Positions 5,812 to 9,779 of a stretch of 9,779 nt of DNA are shown here, piece by piece. The notes below the pieces were generated by a model that ran no database searches, was not told where the DNA came from, and saw only the letters and a program-made list of their open reading frames with translations. The position numbers were made by a program, and so were the translations under genes. Position 1 is the stretch's first letter. Every line of letters starts with the position of its first letter. Source of the stretch: Patescibacteria group bacterium (GTDB lineage: Bacteria > Patescibacteriota > Minisyncoccia > Minisyncoccales > JAHIOY01); contig JAHIOY010000016.1 of assembly GCA_018894495.1 (NCBI GenBank), positions 1 to 9,779 of the forward strand. The letters run 5' to 3'.

Positions 5812-5841
5812 GAATTTCAATCTTTGATTGAAATTCCTATA
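5807..5841. repeat. Perfect 15-bp hairpin at the end of the small membrane gene
   Basis: Arms 5807-5821 and 5827-5841 are perfect inverse complements around CTTTG. The left arm contains the TAG stop at 5809-5811. There is no T-run, so if it terminates transcription it does so in a non-classical way. It lies between convergent genes and may work in both directions. Confidence 0.65.
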
Positions 5842-5845
5842 AAGC

Positions 5846-5878
5846 GTCTAAATTTTTGACTCTGTCAAAAATTTAGAC
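5846..5878. repeat. Perfect 15-bp hairpin with TCT loop
   Basis: GTCTAAATTTTTGAC (5846-5860) and GTCAAAAATTTAGAC (5864-5878) pair over their whole length. It starts five bases after the previous hairpin and is the second of three consecutive palindromes between convergent genes. Confidence 0.65.
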
Positions 5879-5880
5879 AA

Positions 5881-5914
5881 ATAGCGCAAAATTTCCGAAG
5901 GAAATTTTGCCTAT
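5881..5914. repeat. Perfect 11-bp hairpin, extended past a bulge
   Basis: GCAAAATTTCC (5886-5896) and GGAAATTTTGC (5900-5910) pair around GAA. ATAG (5881-5884) and CTAT (5911-5914) extend the stem past a single bulged C. It is the third hairpin of the cluster and lies 33 bases from the stop of the leftward ATPase gene. Confidence 0.65.
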
Positions 5915-5946
5915 GTGCGATAAAAAATATCCCTGAACTTTTACTA

Positions 5947-7236
5947 TCAATAAGTAATCAACCATTTCCATAAAGGAATAAAATTTATTTTTTTGTTTTT
6001 AACTTTCTCTTGACCTTCATAATCAGAAGTAATAACCAAAAGATTATTGCATTTTAATTGTTCACTTGCTTTAATTAAAGAATTAATTTCTCTTTTTTTG
6101 ACGGCCAAATCGCTTATATTGACGCAAACTTGAATAAGTTGGATTATTTTTCTATTTTTCTTCAAAACAAAATCTACTTCTTTGCCAAAATAATCCTGCC
6201 AATAATAAATCTCTAATTCTTCATCAAGATAAGCTTTTTTTCGTAAAATTTCGCTCAAGACAACATTCTCTATCAATCTCCCCGTATTCTCTGAAAATTG
6301 AAATGCTAAAGAAATTATTAGTCCCGTATCAACAACATAAATTTTTTTGGGAGCAATAAATTGCTGTTTTAGTTTATAAAAAAATTTGTCTAAAACAAAA
6401 ACTAAAAAAACCGAGGATAAATATTCAACATAATTTTTAATGGTATGAACATTTTTGATGGCGAAAATGTTTTTTAATTTTGAATAACTTATTTTTTGGC
6501 CAAAATTAGAAACCAAATATTTTGCTAATTCCCTAAAAGCGCTTTTATTTTTTATTTTATAGCGGAAGAGAATATCTTTATTCACAATATCTCCGTAGAT
6601 TCTTTTAATGATTGTTTTACCAAATTTAAAAACCTCAGGAAACCCTCCCAATGCTATGTATTCTTTTAGCAATCTTTTAATCTGAGAAATTTTTTTTGTT
6701 GAATAAAAATCTTCTTTTTTTAAAATTACGTTTTGAAATTTTAAATATTCCCTAAAGGAAAAAGGATATAAAGTAAAATCTACATATCTGCCGGTTAAAT
6801 GGGTTGAAAGTTCGCTCGATAAAAGTTTCGCATTACTGCCGGTAATAATGATCTTTTTTGTTCTTCTCAATCTCGTGATAAAAAGTTCCCAATTTTCTAT
6901 GTTTTGGATTTCGTCAAAAATAAAATATTCCAGATTTTCGCCATAAAGCTCATAAAACGCCTGAAGGAGTTTATTTAAATCATTTTTAGTAAAATTCACT
7001 AACCTTTCGTCGTCAAAATTGATGTAACCGTATTTTTCTTCTTTCAAAAGCAACAAAGCCAAAACTGATTTTCCACTCCTTCTAACGCCGGAAATGACCA
7101 AGATATTGGGGTACTTCAAAAATCTTTTCAATCTTTGAGGGTCTAATTCTCTTTCAATTATTTTTTCTTTTTGAAAAAGCTCCTCTATTTCTTCTTTCTG
7201 GTCAACAATTATTTTCTTTATTTCTTCTATTTCCAT
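5947..7236 (-). CDS. AAA_14 / DUF4143 family ATPase
   Basis: The protein has 429 residues. The N-terminal part is an AAA_14-type ATPase: Walker A GVRRSGKS (50-57), the YINFDDERL strand, Walker B YFIFDEIQ (104-111), sensor-1 ITGSNA (131-136) and the diagnostic LTGRYVDFTLYPFSFREYL (148-166). The C-terminal half is DUF4143-like: IYVVDTGLI (299-307), GRLIENVVLSEILRKK and YYWQDYFGKEVDFVL (345-358), then QLIQVC where a PD-(D/E)xK-like fold would have its last strand. The catalytic lysine usually found in nucleases is absent, so nuclease activity is doubtful. The family is widespread in archaea and CPR bacteria and poorly characterised; DNA-related or mobile functions have been proposed. Residues 1-35 form a charged helix. 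It has its own promoter and a hairpin leader, stands alone, and is richer in A/T than the ftsEX and rib genes, which may suggest transfer. Confidence 0.88.
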   Translation of the reverse strand: MEIEEIKKIIVDQKEEIEELFQKEKIIERELDPQRLKRFLKYPNILVISGVRRSGKSVLALLLLKEEKYGYINFDDERLVNFTKNDLNKLLQAFYELYGENLEYFIFDEIQNIENWELFITRLRRTKKIIITGSNAKLLSSELSTHLTGRYVDFTLYPFSFREYLKFQNVILKKEDFYSTKKISQIKRLLKEYIALGGFPEVFKFGKTIIKRIYGDIVNKDILFRYKIKNKSAFRELAKYLVSNFGQKISYSKLKNIFAIKNVHTIKNYVEYLSSVFLVFVLDKFFYKLKQQFIAPKKIYVVDTGLIISLAFQFSENTGRLIENVVLSEILRKKAYLDEELEIYYWQDYFGKEVDFVLKKNRKIIQLIQVCVNISDLAVKKREINSLIKASEQLKCNNLLVITSDYEGQEKVKNKKINFIPLWKWLITY

Positions 7237-7243
7237 AATTTCT

Positions 7244-7274
7244 AATGACAGACTTTCAACAAAAGTCTGTCATT
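7244..7274. repeat. Perfect 13-bp hairpin in the ATPase leader
   Basis: AATGACAGACTTT (7244-7256) and AAAGTCTGTCATT (7262-7274) pair around CAACA. It ends 7 bases before the ATPase ATG and lies between its promoter and start, so it would form in the mRNA leader and cover the ribosome-binding region. That would limit translation; this is inference. Confidence 0.65.
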
Positions 7275-7291
7275 TATATTAGCATACTTTT

Positions 7292-7319
7292 ATATTAATC
7301 CTTAAAAGGAATTTGTCAA
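7292..7319 (-). promoter_or_regulatory. Promoter of the ATPase gene
   Basis: On the minus strand TTGACA (7319-7314) is a perfect -35. Sixteen bases further is TAATAT (7297-7292) as the -10. The spacer contains the near-palindrome TCCTTTTAAGGA, which could be an operator. The leader would be about 50 bases long. Confidence 0.55.
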
Positions 7320-7345
7320 TCCAGCGGCAACAAAAAGAATGAATT

Positions 7346-7400
7346 TTTTAATTTTTTCAAAATTAAAAGAATAAATTTTTTAATTTTGAAAAAATTAAAA
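7346..7400. repeat. 23-bp perfect A/T-rich inverted repeat
   Basis: Arms 7346-7368 and 7378-7400 are perfect inverse complements around a 9-base loop. Apart from one base pair per arm they are pure A/T. It lies just downstream of leftward tRNA-Thr and upstream of the ATPase promoter. It could end tRNA transcription, although the stem is weak in G/C and no separate T-run stands out. Confidence 0.7.
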
Positions 7401-7426
7401 GAATCCCCCTAAAAATCAGAAAATTT

Positions 7427-7500
7427 TGGAGCCGAAGGTGGGAATCGAACCCACATTCCTACTTTACGAAAGTAGTGTTCTGCCATTGAACTACTTCGGC
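7427..7500 (-). tRNA. tRNA-Thr (anticodon CGU), CCA encoded
   Basis: A complete 74-nt cloverleaf is read on the minus strand: acceptor GCCGAAG/CTTCGGC, D-arm GTTC-AATGGCA-GAAC, anticodon arm CTACT-TTCGTAA-AGTAG with U33 present, a 4-nt variable loop and T-arm GTGGG-TTCGATT-CCCAC. The discriminator is U and the CCA end is encoded (7429-7427). The anticodon CGU reads ACG threonine codons. Bacterial tRNA-Thr usually has A73, so U73 is slightly unusual. It is a single gene. Upstream TTGCTA and TAAAAT boxes 16 bases apart (about 7525-7555) may be its promoter. Confidence 0.93.
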
Positions 7501-7571
7501 AAAAAGAGAAACATTGTCAACAGTTATATTTTATCAAAAATTTGTAAATTAGCAACCATTACCCGCAACTC

Positions 7572-7600
7572 TTGACATTGTCCTTACTTCGGAATATCAT
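7572..7600 (+). promoter_or_regulatory. Promoter of the riboflavin operon
   Basis: TTGACA (7572-7577), a 17-base spacer and TATCAT (7595-7600) form a near-consensus sigma70-type promoter. A TATAAT also overlaps at 7600-7605 but at a poor spacing. Transcription would begin around 7607, right where the FMN riboswitch begins. Confidence 0.75.
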
Positions 7601-7608
7601 ATAATAAT

Positions 7609-7803
7609 TCCTTCGGGGGTTGGGTGTAAATCCCAATCGGTGGTAAAGCCCACGACCCCGCCCTTTCTAAGATTTTCAAATCTAAATTGTTTGTCAAGAA
7701 TTAGAGAAAATATCAAAAACAAAATCAGGTTTGAGGGTTTAGAAAGGGCGGGGAAGATTTGGTGAAATTCCAAAGCCGACCGTATAGTCGGGATGAAAGG
7801 AGG
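7609..7803 (+). promoter_or_regulatory. FMN riboswitch (RFN element)
   Basis: The conserved RFN blocks occur in order: TCCTTCGGGG, GGGTGTAAATCCCAATCGG, TGGTAAAGCCCACGACCCC, then TTGGTGAAATTCCAAAGCCGA and AGTCGGGATGAAAGGAGG. Closing stem P1 can pair TCCTT (7609-7613) with AAGGA (7797-7801). FMN binding would stop expression of the rib genes downstream. One peripheral arm is very long: perfect 15-bp arms 7656-7670 and 7739-7753 enclose 68 bases of A/T-rich sequence. The AAGGAGG at 7797-7803 can pair either in P1 or, imperfectly, with CCCCCTT of the terminator, which gives a simple anti-termination switch (inference). Confidence 0.93.
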
Positions 7804-7837
7804 AAAGCGCTAATTTTTGCCTAAAATTATTAATGAC

Positions 7838-7858
7838 CCCCTTAGGAAGGGGTTTTTT
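7838..7858 (+). terminator. Riboswitch-controlled terminator overlapping the ribosome-binding site
   Basis: CCCCTT (7838-7843), loop AGG, AAGGGG (7847-7852) and six Ts form a compact intrinsic terminator right after the FMN aptamer. The 3' part, AGGAAGGGG (7844-7852), is also the only Shine-Dalgarno-like sequence before the ribEH ATG, 10 bases away. Hairpin formation would therefore both stop transcription and hide the ribosome site. Confidence 0.8.
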
Positions 7859-7862
7859 ATTT

Positions 7863-8894
7863 ATGTTCACCGGCATAATTACTCACTCGGGAAAAATAAA
7901 AAAACTAAAAAATGCGGTTTGGACGATTTCGGCTCCCCCCGGTTTTCTTAAACAACTTAAAAAAGGAATGAGCGCCGCTCTAAACGGGGTTTGTTTAACC
8001 GTGATCAAAAAACAAGCCAAAGATTCCTTTTGTCTGGAAATTATGCCCGAGACAAAAAAAAGAACGAATTTTTCAGACATAAAAATAAATGACTTCGTCA
8101 ATTTAGAACTTCCCCTAAAAAGCAACAGTTTTCTTTCCGGGCATTTTGTTCAGGGTCATATAGATGGAATAGGCATCCTCAAAGAAATCAAAAAAGAAGG
8201 AAACAGCAGAATTTTAAAAATCGGTCTGCCCCAAAAATTAAATAAATATTTGGTTAAAAAGGGGTCCGTGGCACTAAACGGCATTTCTTTAACCATTATT
8301 GATGTTGGTCGCGATTTTTTTACCGTCGGAATAATACCCTTGACTTGGCAGAAAACCAATCTCTCCCGAGCTAAAATTGGAGACAAATTAAATATTGAAG
8401 TTGATATACTCGCCAAATATCTAAAAAAATTATTGGACGTGCGACCAGACGTGCGACGTCCAACTCAAATCCAAATAGCCATTGTCAGCAGTTCCTTCCG
8501 TCCAGAAATTACTGAGCAGTTGGAAAAAAATTGTTTAGAAACCCTAAAAAAGAAAGGGCTTAAAGAAAATCAAATAAACGTATTCAGGGCGCCGGGCGCC
8601 TTTGAAATACCTTTAATTGTCAAAAAATTAGCCAAAAAAAGAAAATACGATGCCATCATCACCTTTGGCGCTATCTTGAAAGGAAAAACCTATCATTTTG
8701 AGCAAATCTCTAACGAATGCGCCCGGGCGATTATGCGGCTCTCGCTTAAATACGAAATTCCAATAATCTTTGAAGTTCTCTCGGTTTATAACATTAAAGA
8801 CGCGCAAGAAAGAGCGACTGGAAAAGGAGAAAACAAGGGCAGGGAGGGCGCTCTGACCGCGCTTAAAATGATTGAAGTTTTATCTAAAATATGA
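7863..8894 (+). CDS. ribE-ribH: Riboflavin synthase-lumazine synthase fusion (RibE-RibH)
   Basis: This is a single 343-residue frame. Residues 1-190 are riboflavin synthase (alpha type) with its two repeated lumazine-binding halves: MFTGIITHSG at the start, NGVCLT (41-46), GHFVQGHIDG (93-102), NGISLT (139-144) and the usual end VDILAKYLKKLL. Residues about 204-343 are lumazine synthase: SSFRPEIT, APGAFEIP (243-250), FGAILKGKTYHFE (268-280, with the catalytic His) and NKGREGALTAL (324-334, with the phosphate-binding Lys). RibH joins the ribityl-uracil to butanone phosphate, and RibE dismutates two lumazines to riboflavin. The domains are normally separate proteins; here they are joined by DVRPDVRRPTQ, encoded by a small palindromic repeat. 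The ATG at 7863 is chosen because MFTGII is the universal RibE start. An in-frame ATG at 7833 lies inside the terminator region. The gene overlaps ribBA by ATGA. Confidence 0.95.
   Translation: MFTGIITHSGKIKKLKNAVWTISAPPGFLKQLKKGMSAALNGVCLTVIKKQAKDSFCLEIMPETKKRTNFSDIKINDFVNLELPLKSNSFLSGHFVQGHIDGIGILKEIKKEGNSRILKIGLPQKLNKYLVKKGSVALNGISLTIIDVGRDFFTVGIIPLTWQKTNLSRAKIGDKLNIEVDILAKYLKKLLDVRPDVRRPTQIQIAIVSSSFRPEITEQLEKNCLETLKKKGLKENQINVFRAPGAFEIPLIVKKLAKKRKYDAIITFGAILKGKTYHFEQISNECARAIMRLSLKYEIPIIFEVLSVYNIKDAQERATGKGENKGREGALTALKMIEVLSKI
8433..8463. repeat. Palindromic repeat inside the RibE-RibH linker
   Basis: TTGGACGT (8433-8440) and ACGTCCAA (8456-8463) are perfect 8-bp inverted arms. The direct repeat GACGTGCGAC occurs at 8436-8445 and 8448-8457. 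The block codes for the linker LDVRPDVRRPT and matches neither enzyme family. It resembles the intergenic hairpins elsewhere in this window, which suggests a former intergenic element that became coding. Confidence 0.7.
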
Positions 8895-9779
8895 AATTTT
8901 GTTCTATCCCGGAAGCGATGAAAGAAATCAAAAATGGCAAAATGCTCATAATTGTTGATAGTCCTTTTAGAGAAAATGAAGGCGATTTTTTCTTTCCGGC
9001 AAAATTGGCAACGGCGAAAAAAGTAAATTTTTTAATTAAACAAGGAGGGGGCTTGGTCTGCGTGGCCATTAGTAAAAATCAGGCCTTAAATCTTCATCTG
9101 CCGCTAATGGTTAATGGTTTGTTTAATACTGAAAAGACCAAAGTTAATTTCGGCCTCTCGGTCAATGCCTCCAAATGCATATCAACCGGCATCTCGGCTT
9201 ATGACCGCAGCAAAACAATCAAAATTTTAGCTGAACCAAAAGCAAAGCCATCGGATTTGGCGAGACCGGGCCATATTTTCCCCTTAATTGCCGAAACCGA
9301 GGGCTTGGCAAAAAGACAAGGTCATACTGAAGCCGCGGTCGCGCTTTGCAAATTGGCCGGATTTTTTCCGGCCGGCGTGCTCTGCGAAATTATCAGAGAT
9401 GACGGCAAAATGGCAAAACTCCCAGACCTGCTCAAAATTGCTCAAAAATTTAATTTAAAAATCGTTTTAATAAAAGAACTGCTCAAATGGCTTGAAAAAA
9501 ATCCGCTTGAAAAAGAGGGGCCGCTAAAAAGTATTATAAGAGTTGCCGAGTCGCTATTGCCGACAAATTACGGAATTTTCAAAATCATAATTTATAAAAC
9601 AATAATGGATAATAGAGAACATTCGGTTTTACTAATGGAGTCCAAAAAAAATGCGCCGACGTTAGTCAGAATCCACTCCCAATGCTTAACCGGCGACACC
9701 TTCTTGTCCCTCAAGTGCGATTGCCGGGAACAATTACATCAAAGTATGAAAATCATTAGCAAAAATAAAAGAGGGGTCA
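8891..9779 (+). CDS. ribBA: Bifunctional RibBA: DHBP synthase / GTP cyclohydrolase II (3' truncated)
   Basis: The frame stays open to the window end, with 296 residues visible. Residues 1-205 are 3,4-dihydroxy-2-butanone 4-phosphate synthase, which makes the four-carbon unit from ribulose 5-phosphate: RENEGD (27-32, metal-binding acid residues), STGISAYDR (98-106), RPGHIFPL (125-132) and GHTEA (144-148). From about 222 the GTP cyclohydrolase II domain begins: TNYGIFK, then VRIHSQCLTGDTFLSLKCDC with zinc ligands Cys265, Cys276 and Cys278. That domain opens GTP in the first committed step. The remaining catalytic part (YLRQEGRG region) lies outside. One deviation is PLIAETEGLAKRQGHTEA, where the family usually has a GGV loop before the R.GHTEA motif. 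The ATG overlaps the ribEH stop (ATGA), indicating translational coupling and shared control by the FMN riboswitch. Confidence 0.95.
   Translation, partial: MKFCSIPEAMKEIKNGKMLIIVDSPFRENEGDFFFPAKLATAKKVNFLIKQGGGLVCVAISKNQALNLHLPLMVNGLFNTEKTKVNFGLSVNASKCISTGISAYDRSKTIKILAEPKAKPSDLARPGHIFPLIAETEGLAKRQGHTEAAVALCKLAGFFPAGVLCEIIRDDGKMAKLPDLLKIAQKFNLKIVLIKELLKWLEKNPLEKEGPLKSIIRVAESLLPTNYGIFKIIIYKTIMDNREHSVLLMESKKNAPTLVRIHSQCLTGDTFLSLKCDCREQLHQSMKIISKNKRGV

Noticed and set aside
5947..7236. ATPase as part of an anti-phage or toxin-antitoxin system
   Set aside because: No partner effector, toxin or defence gene lies beside it. The family is broad and its DUF4143 part lacks the expected catalytic lysine, so the sequence gives no support.
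7346..7400. Long A/T inverted repeat as insertion-sequence ends
   Set aside because: The arms are only 9 bases apart, with no transposase and no target duplication.
7833..7862. ATG 7833 as the start of the riboflavin synthase gene
   Set aside because: It would translate the terminator hairpin as TPLGRGFLF. MFTGII at 7863 is the universal family start and has a Shine-Dalgarno-like sequence 10 bases upstream.

Overview
The window looks like a fragment of a Patescibacteria (CPR) genome, most likely Parcubacteria-like. It is A+T-rich and has short intergenic gaps packed with perfect hairpins. It carries a type IV pilin-like protein with a LamG domain, a DUF4143-type ATPase, and the compact order prfB-ftsE-ftsX. 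This placement is an inference from gene content. UGA is an ordinary stop here: RF2 is present, it has the classic UGA-programmed frameshift, and other genes end in TGA, which argues against the UGA-recoded Gracilibacteria/Absconditabacteria lineages.

Left part (1-1317, + strand): the 3' end of an MscS-type mechanosensitive channel gene, then a prohibitin/SPFH membrane protein. Both are envelope proteins.

Centre-left (1362-4203, - strand): reading leftwards, prfB (RF2, with a +1 frameshift), ftsE, ftsX and tRNA-Gln(CUG). FtsE and FtsX form the ATPase/permease pair that controls peptidoglycan hydrolysis at division. The tRNA abuts the ftsX stop codon with no spacer and has C instead of the near-universal U33. 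A cluster of TACGAAT heptamers lies between prfB and ftsE.

Centre (4204-5946): a pilin-like/LamG surface protein gene interrupted by an in-frame TAA, then a small membrane protein of unknown function. Many palindromes surround both.

Centre-right (5947-7500, - strand): an AAA_14/DUF4143 ATPase with its own promoter and a hairpin in its leader, a long A/T hairpin, and tRNA-Thr(CGU).

Right part (7572-9779, + strand): a riboflavin operon. A good promoter precedes an FMN riboswitch with an unusually long peripheral arm. A terminator follows whose 3' arm also looks like the Shine-Dalgarno sequence. Then come a fused riboflavin synthase-lumazine synthase gene and, overlapping by ATGA, a bifunctional RibBA cut off by the window edge. 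These enzymes cover riboflavin synthesis except the RibD steps and the dephosphorylation; ribD is not visible here.

The most notable items are the RibE-RibH fusion whose linker is encoded by a palindromic repeat, the stop-interrupted pilin-LamG gene, the C33 tRNA-Gln, and the very high density of perfect short-loop hairpins, several of which intrude into coding sequence.
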